A stretch of DNA of 53,085 nt from assembly GCF_946480385.1 (NCBI RefSeq), contig NZ_CAMLJP010000032.1, positions 1 to 53,085 of the forward strand, in the 5' to 3' direction. This DNA comes from an uncultured Azospirillum sp. (lineage in GTDB: Bacteria > Pseudomonadota > Alphaproteobacteria > Azospirillales > Azospirillaceae). Position numbers and translations under genes: made by a program. Position 1 is the stretch's first letter. Each line of letters begins with the position of its first letter. The notes beneath the pieces are model-generated. The model did no database searches, was not told where the DNA came from, and was given only the letters and a program-made list of their open reading frames with translations. Positions 1 to 9,881 of this stretch are shown here, piece by piece.

Positions 1-73
1 CCAGGTCGCCGATTACGGCCTCGTCGCGGACCTGTTCAAGGCCGTGCCGGAGCTGACGGAAAAGCTTGGATAA
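1..73 (+). CDS. etfA: Electron transfer flavoprotein alpha subunit, C-terminal end only
   Basis: Only the last 23 codons are inside the window, read in frame from base 2 to the TAA at 71-73. The peptide ends ADLFKAVPELTEKLG, which matches the usual EtfA tail (LVADLFKAVPEL...). EtfA binds FAD and, with EtfB, carries electrons from acyl-CoA dehydrogenases to ETF:quinone oxidoreductase. A 3-hydroxyacyl-CoA dehydrogenase gene follows 95 bases downstream on the same strand; etfBA-hbd is a common arrangement in alphaproteobacteria, which supports the call. The identification rests on a short tail and on context. Confidence 0.7.
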   Translation, partial: QVADYGLVADLFKAVPELTEKLG

Positions 74-168
74 GGCGCGCTGATCCGGACCGCCGCGGCG
101 GTCACCGGCCGAAACCGGTGCCTGACGCGGCGGGCCATTTTACCCACATCCTTCGCGGGACAGCCTCC

Positions 169-1047
169 ATGACCACGATCAAGAAGATTGGCATCATCGG
201 CGCCGGCCAGATGGGCAGCGGTATTGCCCAGGTCTGCGCCCAGGCCGGCTATGATGTCGTCCTGTCCGACATCAGCGACGCGGTCCTGGAAAAGGCGCTC
301 GCCAACATCGGCAAGAATTACGACCGGCAGATCCAGAAGGGCAAGCTGGAGGAGCAGGCGAAGACCGCCGCGCTGGGCCGGATCACCACCGGCACCGATC
401 TGTCGGTGTTCGGCGAGTCCGATCTGGTGATCGAAGCCGCGACCGAGAACGAGGCGCTGAAGCGCGACCTGCTGAAGAAGCTGGTCCCGCACCTGAAGCC
501 GGAGGCGCTGATCGCGACGAACACCTCGTCGATCTCGATCACCCGTCTGGCGGCGGCGACCGACCGTCCGGCCAAGTTCATGGGCATGCACTTCATGAAC
601 CCGGTGCCGGTGATGCAACTGGTCGAGCTGATCCGCGGCATCGCCACCGACGAGCCGACCTTCGAGGCCATCAAGGAACTGACGCTCGCCATCGGCAAGA
701 CCGCCGCGGTGGCCGAGGATTTCCCGGCCTTCATCGTCAACCGCATCCTGCTGCCGATGATCAACGAAGCGGTCTACACCCTGTATGAGGGCGTCGGCGG
801 CGTCGAGGCCATCGACACCGCGCTGAAGCTGGGCGCCAACCACCCGATGGGTCCGCTGGAACTGGCCGACTTCATCGGCCTGGACACCTGTCTGGCGGTG
901 ATGCAGGTGCTGTATGAAGGGCTGGCCGACAGCAAGTACCGCCCCTGCCCGCTGCTGGTGAAGTATGTCGAGGCCGGCTGGATCGGCAAGAAGTACGGCC
1001 GCGGCTTCTACGACTACTCGCAGACGCCGCCGGTTCCGACGCGCTGA
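169..1047 (+). CDS. hbd: 3-hydroxybutyryl-CoA dehydrogenase
   Basis: This 292-residue protein has the normal length for single-domain 3-hydroxyacyl-CoA dehydrogenases. An N-terminal Rossmann motif (GAGQMGSG, residues 11-18) binds NAD(P). The catalytic pair is visible as His141 in GMHFMNP and Glu153 in QLVELI, and the C-terminal dimerisation domain carries NHPMGPLELADFIG. It interconverts 3-hydroxybutyryl-CoA and acetoacetyl-CoA in beta-oxidation, butyrate or polyhydroxybutyrate metabolism. The ATG at 169 was chosen because GGGA lies 8 bases upstream and the family begins with KIGIIGAGQMG; a longer reading from GTG 118 adds a tail with no family match. It follows etfA and ends at a strong terminator. 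Confidence 0.95.
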   Translation: MTTIKKIGIIGAGQMGSGIAQVCAQAGYDVVLSDISDAVLEKALANIGKNYDRQIQKGKLEEQAKTAALGRITTGTDLSVFGESDLVIEAATENEALKRDLLKKLVPHLKPEALIATNTSSISITRLAAATDRPAKFMGMHFMNPVPVMQLVELIRGIATDEPTFEAIKELTLAIGKTAAVAEDFPAFIVNRILLPMINEAVYTLYEGVGGVEAIDTALKLGANHPMGPLELADFIGLDTCLAVMQVLYEGLADSKYRPCPLLVKYVEAGWIGKKYGRGFYDYSQTPPVPTR

Positions 1048-1071
1048 GGACGGCTGGGTTTGTTTGAAAAG

Positions 1072-1103
1072 GCCCGCCCTGGGGAACCGGGGCGGGCTTT
1101 TTT
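1072..1103 (+). terminator. Rho-independent terminator after hbd
   Basis: An 8-bp perfect stem GCCCGCCC / GGGCGGGC (1072-1079 and 1090-1097) closes a 10-base loop and is followed at once by six T residues. It starts 24 bases after the hbd stop. An A run (1067-1070) lies on the other side of the stem, so it may also act weakly on transcripts from the converging glucose dehydrogenase gene. Confidence 0.85.
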
Positions 1104-1136
1104 GTTGGCTTTGTTGGTGAGGGGTTGGCTTCGATT

Positions 1137-1239
1137 GCCCCCTCCCTAGCCCTCCCCCGCTGTCGCGGGAGAGGGAACTCCGCCGCTTCGGCACTGACTC
1201 CCTCTCCCGCGGAACGCGGGGGAGGGTTGGGGAGGGGGC
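1137..1239. repeat. Intergenic palindromic repeat, about 40-base arms
   Basis: The left arm (1137-1177) and right arm (1199-1239) are near-perfect reverse complements: GCCCCCTCCC, then GCCCTCCCCCGC, then CGCGGGAGAGGGA, with only a few mismatches, around a loop of about 21 bases. It sits between two converging genes. The same CCCTCTCCCG / CGGGAGAGGG core recurs at 28074-28217, so this is a dispersed repeat family of the genome. It probably folds in RNA and may stop transcription in both directions. Confidence 0.8.
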
Positions 1240-1258
1240 AAAGTACTTCCCCTACCCC

Positions 1259-3850
1259 TCACTTCGGCAGCGCATAGGCGATCACCGAATCGCCGCCCTT
1301 GGTCCCGAGCGAGCCATGGCCGCCGGCCACCACCAGCACATATTGCCGGCCGTCCTCGCCCTGGTAGGTCATCGGGGTGGCCTGACCGCCGGCCGGAAGG
1401 CGGCTTTCCCACAGCTGCTTGCCGTTGGACACGTCATAGGCCCGCACATAATAGTCGATGGTGCCGGACAGGAAGGCCACGCCGCCCGCGGTCATGATCG
1501 GGCCGCCCAGGTTGGGCACGCCCATGCGGAAGGGCAGCGGGATCGGCGACGCGTCGCGGGTGGTACCGTTCTTGTGCTTCCAGACGATCTTGCCGGTCGT
1601 CAGGTCGGCCCCGGCGACATAGCCCCAGGGCGGCGCCTGACAGGGCAAGCCCAGGATCGAGACGAAGGGGGCGAGCTTCACCGCATAGGGCGCGCCGAAA
1701 TTCTCGTTCAGCGCCGGCAGGCTGAATTGCGGCCGCTCCCCGCCCTGGACATACAGCTCCGTGTCGTTCTTGCGCGGCACCAGCTGCGAGACGAAGGCGA
1801 GATAGGCCGGCGTGGTGAAGGCGATCTGGCGCTTGGGGTCGACCGCGATGCTGCCCCAGTTGAACACGCCGAAATTGCCGGGATAGATCAGCGAGCCCTG
1901 CAGCGACGGCGGGGTGAAGCGGCCGTCGTAGCGCAGACGCTTCAGCGCGATGCGGCAGGCGAGCTGGTCGAACATCGTCGTGCCCCACATGTCCGCCCCG
2001 GTCAGCGGCGGCGGGTCGTAGGACAAGGCGGAGACCGGCTGGGTCGGCGCGCTGTGGTCGCCCTCGGCGGCACCCTGCGGCGCCGGCTTCTCGGTCACCG
2101 GCAGGATCGGCTTGCCGGTGCGGCGGTCCAGCACGAACAGTTCGCCCTGCTTGGTCGGCTGAACCAGGGCCGGGACGGTCTGGCCGTTGACGGTCAGGTC
2201 GATCACGCTGGGCTGCGCCGGCACGTCATAGTCCCACAGATCGTGATGCACAGTCTGGAAGACCCAGCGCACCTGCCCCGTCGCCAGATCGAGCGCCACC
2301 ACGGAGGAGGAGAAGCGTTCCACCGCCGGGCTGCGGTTGCCGCCGAACTGGTCGGGCGGCTGGTTGCCCAGCGGCACATAGACCATGCCCAGCTTCTCGT
2401 CGACGCTGGAGATCGACCAGCTGTTGGGCGAATTGACGGTGTAGGTCTGGCCGTCGGGGATTGGCGCGGTCTGGTCCGGCTTGGCCGAATCCCAGTTCCA
2501 CACCAGATGGCCGTCGTTGACGTCGAAGGCGCGGATCACGCCCGACTGCTCGTGGACCGACACGTTGTCCAGCACCGTGCCGCCGACGATGACGAGGTTC
2601 GCCGTCACCACCGGCGGGGAGGTCGAATAATAGGCGCCGGGCCGGACATTCGGCATGTTGGCCCACAGGTTGATCTGCCCGTCCTGGCCGAAGCCGGTGC
2701 AGATCGACCCGTCCTCCGGGTTCAGCGCGACCAGACGGCCGTCGGCGGTCGGCATGAACAGCTTCGACGCACAGGTGCCGGCGCCGGCCGGCATGGTGCC
2801 GGTGGCGGGCGCGGCCGGGTTCGGCGGCGTCGGGATCGTGGGGGCGACACCGGGATTGTCGGTGCTCGGCGCGTCGGTGATGGCCGGGGCCGTCTGCGGC
2901 GTCGCCGGACCGGGCGATGCGGCGACCGACTGCGAGGCCGCATGGTAGGACAGGCCGCGGCAGGTCAGATGCTGAAGCGCGAGGTTGCGCGGGTTGATCT
3001 CCAGATCGCGGCGCCAGACCTCCTTGCCAGTGGTCGAGTCAAGCGCGATCACCAGCTGGTGCGGGGAGCACAGGAACAGCCGGTTCCCGATCTTCAGCGG
3101 CGTCACCTCGAAAGTGGTTTCCTTGGGATCGCCCGGTTTACCGCGATGGTCGCCGGTGTGGTAGGTCCAGGCGACCTCCAGCTTGTCGGCGTTCTGCGGC
3201 GTGATGCCGGTCAGCGGCGAATAGCGCTGGCCGTAGCCGGTGCGGCCATAGGCCTGCCACTCCCCGTCCGGGATCACGGGGCCGGAGCCGGTGCCTGCAT
3301 CCGCAGCCCCAGTATCCGCCGCCCCAGTATCTGACGCCGAGGCGGTCTGCTGCCGCGGCGGAAACGTACCGTCGATGCTGTGCGGGTCGGTGAACCAGGA
3401 GACGACAGCGACCAGCAGCACGATCACCAGCGAGGCGGTCAGGGCGAGGCCGGTGCCACGGAAGGCGCCGACGGGATAGGCGCCCGGCGCCCGTTCGCCG
3501 GCAACCGGTTCACGCTCGCCAAGCCGCCGGGTGATCCAGGGCAGCAGAAGCAGGAAGCCGACCACCGCGATCACGTCGCCGCGCGCCGACAGCCGCCACC
3601 AGTCCAACCCCGCTTCCCACAGCGCCCAGATCAGCGTGCCGATCACCAGCAGCGCGTAGATCGACAGCGCCGCCGGCGACCGCTTCACCAGAAGCACGGC
3701 GGTGGCCAGGAACAGCACGCCTGCGATGGCGTAGTACCAGGACCCGCCCAGCAGGATCAGCCACAGCCCGCCGCCCAGCGAGCCGAGCCCCAGCAGCGCC
3801 AGCAGGATGACCATCGCCCAGAGGGCGACGCTTCGTTTTGAATGTGTCAT
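1259..3850 (-). CDS. gcd: Membrane-bound PQQ-dependent glucose dehydrogenase
   Basis: This quinoprotein oxidises glucose to gluconolactone on the periplasmic side and passes electrons to ubiquinone. The 863-residue chain starts with about five membrane helices (residues 8-105 and around 125-150). An eight-bladed PQQ propeller follows, with family landmarks DGEWQAYGRTGYGQRYSPLTGI, HHDLWDYDVPAQP (the Asp of this stretch is the proposed catalytic base), and the C-terminal QYVLVVAGGHGSLGTKGGD. The start at 3850 has GAGGAC upstream. Two loops are unusual: a Ser/Ala/Thr/Gly run at about residues 165-190 after the membrane part, and a Pro/Ala/Thr-rich insertion of about 50 residues near 305-358, before TCASKLFMPTADGRLVALN. 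No PQQ synthesis genes are in the window. It is monocistronic and divergent from the BON gene. Confidence 0.95.
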   Translation of the reverse strand: MTHSKRSVALWAMVILLALLGLGSLGGGLWLILLGGSWYYAIAGVLFLATAVLLVKRSPAALSIYALLVIGTLIWALWEAGLDWWRLSARGDVIAVVGFLLLLPWITRRLGEREPVAGERAPGAYPVGAFRGTGLALTASLVIVLLVAVVSWFTDPHSIDGTFPPRQQTASASDTGAADTGAADAGTGSGPVIPDGEWQAYGRTGYGQRYSPLTGITPQNADKLEVAWTYHTGDHRGKPGDPKETTFEVTPLKIGNRLFLCSPHQLVIALDSTTGKEVWRRDLEINPRNLALQHLTCRGLSYHAASQSVAASPGPATPQTAPAITDAPSTDNPGVAPTIPTPPNPAAPATGTMPAGAGTCASKLFMPTADGRLVALNPEDGSICTGFGQDGQINLWANMPNVRPGAYYSTSPPVVTANLVIVGGTVLDNVSVHEQSGVIRAFDVNDGHLVWNWDSAKPDQTAPIPDGQTYTVNSPNSWSISSVDEKLGMVYVPLGNQPPDQFGGNRSPAVERFSSSVVALDLATGQVRWVFQTVHHDLWDYDVPAQPSVIDLTVNGQTVPALVQPTKQGELFVLDRRTGKPILPVTEKPAPQGAAEGDHSAPTQPVSALSYDPPPLTGADMWGTTMFDQLACRIALKRLRYDGRFTPPSLQGSLIYPGNFGVFNWGSIAVDPKRQIAFTTPAYLAFVSQLVPRKNDTELYVQGGERPQFSLPALNENFGAPYAVKLAPFVSILGLPCQAPPWGYVAGADLTTGKIVWKHKNGTTRDASPIPLPFRMGVPNLGGPIMTAGGVAFLSGTIDYYVRAYDVSNGKQLWESRLPAGGQATPMTYQGEDGRQYVLVVAGGHGSLGTKGGDSVIAYALPK

Positions 3851-4010
3851 GGCACGTCCTCAGCCAAAGCCCTTTTCGAACCCAACTCCCAATCGTTGAC
3901 TTGGTTGCGGCTTTTTTGAGCGGTAACCGCCATGCGCCCGCCGGGGAACGGGCCGGGCGCGCCGACTGTTGAACGGCCAACGATCGCCAAACCACGAAAC
4001 GGAGGCCGCC

Positions 4011-4547
4011 ATGCACCGCCATCCCTGGAGCGAGGAGTTCGCGAAGATGAGGCCGGAGGCGCGCTATCGCGGCGTCGGACCGCGCAACTACCGCCGCTCC
4101 GACGAACGCATCCTGGAGGACATCAATGAACGCCTGACCGACGACCACCACATCGACGCCTCGGACATCGGCGTGAAGGTCGAGGGCGGCGAGGTGACGC
4201 TGTCCGGCACCGTGGAGGACCGCGCCGCCCGCCGCCGGGCGGAGGACATCGCCGAAAGCGTGTCGGGCGTCGGCCATGTGCAGAACGACCTGCGCGTCGC
4301 CGGCCGCACCACACCGGGCCAGACCACCGCCGTCGGGATGGGCGAGCGGGTGGAGCCGGCAGCCCCGCAGGGCGAGGGCAGCGTGACCGGTCCCGGCGCC
4401 CCGGCGCGGGACGCGATGGTGGCCGCGCTCGACAACAGCTCCATGGTGCTGGGCAAGCAGGCGCTGCCGGAGGACGACACCCTGCGGCGCGGCAACGCCA
4501 TGGCCGGTAGCGAGAGGGCGGGCAGCGAGAGGCGCGACCGCCGCTAG
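4011..4547 (+). CDS. BON-domain protein
   Basis: The 178-residue protein has one BON domain at about residues 30-100 (RSDERILEDINERL, then DIGVKVEGGEVTLSGTVEDR, then a helix and VSGVGHVQNDLRVAG). BON domains are found in OsmY-like and other envelope or stress proteins, where they are thought to bind phospholipid or help proteins assemble. No signal peptide is seen, which differs from OsmY, so the protein may be cytosolic. The tail after residue 105 is low in complexity and likely disordered. The ATG at 4011 has GGAGG six bases upstream; a TTG at 3969 would only add an unsupported leader. It is read away from gcd. Confidence 0.85.
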   Translation: MHRHPWSEEFAKMRPEARYRGVGPRNYRRSDERILEDINERLTDDHHIDASDIGVKVEGGEVTLSGTVEDRAARRRAEDIAESVSGVGHVQNDLRVAGRTTPGQTTAVGMGERVEPAAPQGEGSVTGPGAPARDAMVAALDNSSMVLGKQALPEDDTLRRGNAMAGSERAGSERRDRR

Positions 4548-4701
4548 GTCGGGGCCATCTGCATCGGAAGCGCTGCTGCCCTGCGCGGAGGGTCGGAAGG
4601 CCGGAGGGGGTACTTAACCGTTGGTTAACCGGCTGGGATCATTGTCCCGCGGCCAATCGAGTATCCCCTCTCAAGCCTTCTGGAACAGAGCAGCTGCCAT
4701 C

Positions 4702-4911
4702 ATGGGCAACAAGACCATCAAGCTTTCCGACAAGACCGGCTACCGCGATGTCGAACTGGACCAACTGCCGCGCAACGTCCGCGCCGCGGTGACCGACCTG
4801 TCGACCAAGAACCCGGTCGCCGACATCATCGTCGACCAGTCCGGCATGCTGTACCGCATCCACCTGTCGGCCCCGGCCAACATGTATGTGGATGTGCTGT
4901 CCGTCGCCTGA
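4702..4911 (+). CDS. Small conserved-type hypothetical protein (69 residues)
   Basis: I do not recognise a named family. The protein begins MGNKTIKLSDKTGYRDVELDQLP and is compact and charged, with alternating strands and a short helix (NVRAAVTDLSTKN), no membrane segment and no cysteine. Codon use matches the neighbours, with strong third-position G/C, which favours a real gene. The ATG at 4702 is preceded by CAGAGCAGC, a weak ribosome site; a GTG at 4621 in frame would add 27 residues. It converges on the small minus-strand gene ending at 4956. Confidence 0.55.
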   Translation: MGNKTIKLSDKTGYRDVELDQLPRNVRAAVTDLSTKNPVADIIVDQSGMLYRIHLSAPANMYVDVLSVA

Positions 4912-4940
4912 CGCCGCACCTCGGTATTTTCAGCGTTGGG

Positions 4941-4972
4941 AAGGGCGGCCTGCAGCTATTGCAGCCGCCCTT
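4941..4972. terminator. Stem-loop between converging small genes
   Basis: AAGGGCGG at 4941 pairs with CCGCCCTT ending at 4972, and the inner bases TGCA/TGCA extend the stem past one bulged C. It lies 29 bases after the stop at 4911 and overlaps the stop of the minus-strand gene. It has no clear T run on either side, so a factor-independent terminator is likely but not certain. Confidence 0.45.
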
Positions 4973-5267
4973 CGTCGTTCCGGCCCTCCAGCCTTGCCAG
5001 CGCGCCGTTCAGCAGCCGGGGCGGCAGCATCGCCACCGCTCCCTCCCGCACCGCCCGCACATCCTCCAGGTCGAGCCCGGTGGCGACGGCCAGCTGGCGG
5101 TCGTCCAGCCCGCGGTCTTCCGCCAGAATCATGATCCATCCCGCCAGCGTGCGGGCCTGGGCCAGTTCGGTGCGGTCGTTGAACCACAAGCCACCACCCC
5201 GCCCACCCAGCGGGCGGCCAATCGGCGTTGCGTTTTCGAAAGGCATGTCGGGATCGAACGACGTCAT
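4956..5267 (-). CDS. Small protein with XRE-like helix-turn-helix segment
   Basis: The 103-residue protein has a region at about 50-90 (LAGWIMILAEDRGLDDRQLAVATGL, then DLEDVRAVREGA) that reads like the first helices of an XRE/Cro-type helix-turn-helix. The rest (MTSFDPDMPFENATPIG...GGRGGGLWFNDR) is of unknown role. The ATG at 5267 was chosen because a perfect GGAGGT lies seven bases upstream; the frame stays open to a GTG at 5315. Its last codons lie in the stem-loop shared with the converging gene. DNA binding is an inference from a weak sequence pattern. Confidence 0.55.
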   Translation of the reverse strand: MTSFDPDMPFENATPIGRPLGGRGGGLWFNDRTELAQARTLAGWIMILAEDRGLDDRQLAVATGLDLEDVRAVREGAVAMLPPRLLNGALARLEGRNDEGRLQ

Positions 5268-5574
5268 GGACGCACCTCCCCTCAGCAGTTTCTTTCGCAC
5301 TCGCAGCAAAAACACGCGCTCATCGGCTGATTTTGTTCGGCTTCATTTATGAAGTCTGCGGCCGGTCTTCCAGAGGGTGGTAGGCAATATTCGGCACCCC
5401 CAACGATCTTTCTCCTGCCTTTTTGCGCTGCGGCATGATCGGAAGGCGCTGGACGGTCCCCTTTCCGGGATTCTTTGAAACTGTCTTCACCGGCCGGGGG
5501 CTAGGGCGGAGCGGTGGCTTCGGCGTATAACCGGGGGCATCGTCCCGTTTCCCCCGCGCAGTCCGGACCCGCCG
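5268..5574. other. Divergent intergenic region
   Basis: This 307-base region separates the small minus-strand gene from the amidohydrolase gene. It must hold both promoters. TTGAAA at 5473-5478 could be a -35 element for the rightward genes, but no convincing -10 partner was found. I see no operator-like palindrome and no RNA gene. Confidence 0.4.
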
Positions 5575-6828
<1,254 letters not shown>

Positions 6829-6841
6829 CGGACCGCCTGCC

Positions 6842-8080
6842 ATGACCGACCTGTCCCCCTCCCTCGCCGCCACCTTGGATGAGGCGGTGAATGCCCGCTT
6901 CGACGACGAGGTCCGTTTCCTGGCGGAGCTGGTGAAGGTGCCGTCCGACAATCCGCCCGGCGACTGCGCCCCCCACGCCGTCCGCGCCGCCGAGCTGCTG
7001 AAGGCGATGGGCTTCACGGTGGAGCGCCACCCGGTGCCGGCCGAGCTGGTGCGGGCCAACGGCATGATCAGCGCCACCAATCTGGTGATCCGCCACCGCT
7101 TCGGCGATGGTCCGACCGTTGCCTTGAACGCCCATGGCGACGTGGTGCCGCCCGGCGAGGGCTGGTCGAGCGATCCCTATGGGGCGGAGATCCGCGACGG
7201 GGTGATGTATGGCCGCGGCGTGGCGGTGTCGAAGTCGGACTTCGCCACCTACGCCTTCGCGCTTCGGGCGCTGATGGCGTCGAAGGCTGCGCTGAAGGGC
7301 ACGGTCGAGCTGCACCTGACCTATGACGAGGAGGCCGGCGGCGAGATCGGGCCGAAATGGCTGCTCGACCAGGGGATTTCCAAGCCGGACTACGCGGTGT
7401 CGGCCAGCTTCGCCTATTCGGTGGTGACCGGGCACAATGGCTGCCTGCATCTGGAGGTGCAGGTCGACGGCAAGTCCGCCCACGCCGCCCGCCCCGACAC
7501 CGGCCATGACGCGCTGGAGGCGGCGACCGGCATCCTGACCGCGCTCTACGCCCACCGGCCGGAACTGGCGACGCGCCGTTCCGCCGTCGCCGGCATCACC
7601 CACCCGTCGCTGACCGTCGGGCTGATCCAGGGCGGCATCAACACCAACGTGGTGCCCGACCGCGTCACCTTCCGCCTCGACCGCCGCATGATCCCGGAAG
7701 AGAACCCGGCGGAGGTGGAGGCCGAACTGCGCGCCCTGATCGAGAAGGCTATCGGCGGTCGTGAGGGCATCCGCGTCACCGTCCGCCGCATCCTGCTGGC
7801 CCGGCCCTTCCGCTCGGTCGGCGACGCGCCGCGGCTGGCGGCGCTGTTCGCGGCCCATGCGCAGGAGGTGCTGGGCGTGCCGGTCGGCCAGAATGGCATC
7901 CCGCTCTACACCGACGCCCGCCATTATTCGGAGGCCGGCATTCCCACCATCCTCTACGGCGCCGGCCCGCGCGACCTGCTGGAGGCCAACGGCCACCGCG
8001 CCGACGAGAAGCTGGTGCTGGAAGACCTGCGCCGGGCAACCCAGGTGGTGGCGCGGTCGCTGGCGGAGCTGCTGGGGTAA
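6842..8080 (+). CDS. M20 family metallopeptidase (ArgE/DapE-like deacylase)
   Basis: The 412-residue enzyme has the two-zinc M20 layout: ALNAHGDVVPPGEGW (His and Asp neighbourhood), YGRGVAVSKSD (bridging Asp), LTYDEEAGGEIGP (catalytic and metal Glu pair), a dimerisation domain starting at QVDGKSAHAARPDTGHDA, and a final RHYSEAGIP. Members remove acyl groups from amino acids such as N-acetylornithine or succinyl-diaminopimelate; the substrate here is unknown. It lies 13 bases after the carbamoylase-type gene and probably forms an operon with it, which argues for a catabolic role rather than arginine or lysine synthesis. It ends seven bases from the converging operon at 8088. Confidence 0.85.
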   Translation: MTDLSPSLAATLDEAVNARFDDEVRFLAELVKVPSDNPPGDCAPHAVRAAELLKAMGFTVERHPVPAELVRANGMISATNLVIRHRFGDGPTVALNAHGDVVPPGEGWSSDPYGAEIRDGVMYGRGVAVSKSDFATYAFALRALMASKAALKGTVELHLTYDEEAGGEIGPKWLLDQGISKPDYAVSASFAYSVVTGHNGCLHLEVQVDGKSAHAARPDTGHDALEAATGILTALYAHRPELATRRSAVAGITHPSLTVGLIQGGINTNVVPDRVTFRLDRRMIPEENPAEVEAELRALIEKAIGGREGIRVTVRRILLARPFRSVGDAPRLAALFAAHAQEVLGVPVGQNGIPLYTDARHYSEAGIPTILYGAGPRDLLEANGHRADEKLVLEDLRRATQVVARSLAELLG

Positions 8081-8087
8081 GCGGCCC

Positions 8088-9881
8088 CTACCCCACCCGC
8101 TCGCCGGACGGCAGGCCCCCCGACGGAAGGCCGAGGCTCCAGCTGGTGAGGCCGCAGGCGGTGGGGTCCGACTGGGCGGCGGTTTCCAGGCAGGTCAGAT
8201 GGCGGTCGATCAGGCGGTCAAGACGGTCGCGCGCCTCCCAGACCGTAAGGCTGTGGTCGGAGCGGTCGAGATAGACCACCTCGATGCCGGGCAGGCCGTC
8301 CAGGGCGCGGCCGCCCTCGCCCAGATGCAGGTAGAACTCGGCCAGGGTCATGTCGTCGCTGCTGTAGACCACCAGCACCCGCCGGCCTTCCGCCGACAGG
8401 CGACGGAACATGCGCAGGGCGTGGCGGGTCAGGCCGGTGCGGAGAAGCAGCTTGCGGACGAAACGGCTGGTCAGACGCTTGGCCAGCCCGATGGTGCGGG
8501 CGGGCTTGCGGATGCTGGCGCGCAGCCGGGCCGGCTTCAGCGCCTCCAGCAGATATTCCTTGGTGGAGCGGAAGGCGACCGACCGCATCAGATCCATGAC
8601 GGCGATGCCGCCGCCCAGCTCGAACCGGCCGGGATTCAGCACGATCTGCCCGACCACCCGGTCGTCGCCCAGGCCGGCATGCAGGGCGGGCGTGCCGCCG
8701 GCGCACAGGCCGATGACGACGACGCGCTCGTGCCCCTGCTGCTCCAGCCAGTTCAGCGCGGCACGGACGTCGGTGATCACCTCCTTGTTGTAGAGCAGAT
8801 TGTCGGGGAAGCCCGGCCGGTCGGGGCTGTCGCCGATGCCGGCCGCGTCGATCCGGAGCGAGGCATAGCCGCGTGCCGCCAGCCGCCGCGCCTGGACCAC
8901 GGTGGCGCGGCCGGAGCCGACATGGTGGGTGGCGCCGCTGTTCAGGAACAGGATGGCGGGCCGGTTGCCGGCTGGATCGGCCAGGACCGGGGTGCAATAG
9001 ACGCCGAACAGCTCCGGCGCCGACCCGAAGAAGACCGGACGTTCGACCGCGGTCGGCATCATCAGGCCGGCCGGGCGTTCCGGCGGCGGGGTCGCTCCCG
9101 TCGCGACCGCTCCGGCGGCGATCCAGCGCAGGACCGGCTCCAGCACCGCGGCGGCCTGCGCGCCCTGGGGCTGCTGGACCAGTTCCATCACGCCGCTGAC
9201 GCCCATCGGCTCCGCCACCGCACCCATGGCGCGCCAGCGGGAGGCGAGCTTCACCGGCGTCTTTCCGTCCGGGCGGTCGGCGATCAGGATGCGCGGGGCG
9301 GGCAGCGCAGGGCGGTCGAAAGGATTGAGGGCACCCAGCGCCAGCGCCGTTTCGGGCGTCACCGGCATGCCGATCACGTTCAGCCAGGAGGCGCGTTCCG
9401 GCGGCTCCGGATTGCAGACCGGACGCAGCACGATGGCTGCCAGGGTCTGAAGTTCACGCAGCGCCTTGCGGCCCGAGGTGATCGGCGACACCAGGGCCAG
9501 CGTGTCGACGCCCTGCCCCTCTTCCGCCAGTTCCAGCGCCGCCGCCGTGGCGAGCAGCGAGCCCATGCGGTAGCCGACCAGGGTCAGTTCGGTGACGCCG
9601 GTGTCCTCGCGCAGGCGGCGGACCGCCGCCTTGACGCCGTCCACCCAGGCGCGCACCCGGTCGGGTTCGCTGTCGTCCCCGGCCGAATCGCCGGATCCGG
9701 GATAATCGAAACGCAATGTCGGCAATCCGGCCGCAGCCAGCCCTTCGGCGAAGCGTTTCCAGGCGCGGTGCGCGCACAGCTCCTCATAGCCGTAGGGGCC
9801 GCACAGGACCACCCCGCGCAGTCCCTGCGCCGGGTGCAGCCATCCGAAACAACCATCGAACACCACCGGTGTCGGCTTCAT
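8088..9881 (-). CDS. Tandem alpha/beta-hydrolase protein with altered nucleophile sites
   Basis: The 597-residue chain contains two alpha/beta-hydrolase units. The first (about residues 1-270) has an oxyanion-type CGPYGYEE, the FDYPGSGDSAG strand, and an elbow LVGYRMGS in which Arg105 stands where Ser is expected, so it may be inactive. The second (about 300-560) has LNSGATHHVG, RIDAAGIGDS, and an elbow IGLCAGG with Cys393 as candidate nucleophile, then YSSDD and DRSDHSLT giving Asp and His; a Cys-Asp-His triad is known from dienelactone hydrolases. Similar two-unit hydrolases occur in polysaccharide and exosortase loci. Its ATG overlaps the stop of the GH2 gene (ATGA at 9881-9878), and AGGGGGAA lies upstream. 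It is the last gene of the carrier-protein operon; the substrate is unknown. Confidence 0.8.
   Translation of the reverse strand: MKPTPVVFDGCFGWLHPAQGLRGVVLCGPYGYEELCAHRAWKRFAEGLAAAGLPTLRFDYPGSGDSAGDDSEPDRVRAWVDGVKAAVRRLREDTGVTELTLVGYRMGSLLATAAALELAEEGQGVDTLALVSPITSGRKALRELQTLAAIVLRPVCNPEPPERASWLNVIGMPVTPETALALGALNPFDRPALPAPRILIADRPDGKTPVKLASRWRAMGAVAEPMGVSGVMELVQQPQGAQAAAVLEPVLRWIAAGAVATGATPPPERPAGLMMPTAVERPVFFGSAPELFGVYCTPVLADPAGNRPAILFLNSGATHHVGSGRATVVQARRLAARGYASLRIDAAGIGDSPDRPGFPDNLLYNKEVITDVRAALNWLEQQGHERVVVIGLCAGGTPALHAGLGDDRVVGQIVLNPGRFELGGGIAVMDLMRSVAFRSTKEYLLEALKPARLRASIRKPARTIGLAKRLTSRFVRKLLLRTGLTRHALRMFRRLSAEGRRVLVVYSSDDMTLAEFYLHLGEGGRALDGLPGIEVVYLDRSDHSLTVWEARDRLDRLIDRHLTCLETAAQSDPTACGLTSWSLGLPSGGLPSGERVG

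Noticed and set aside
1137..1239. CRISPR or insertion-sequence end
   Set aside because: There is a single palindrome with unequal loop, no regular spacers and no transposase or target-site duplication.
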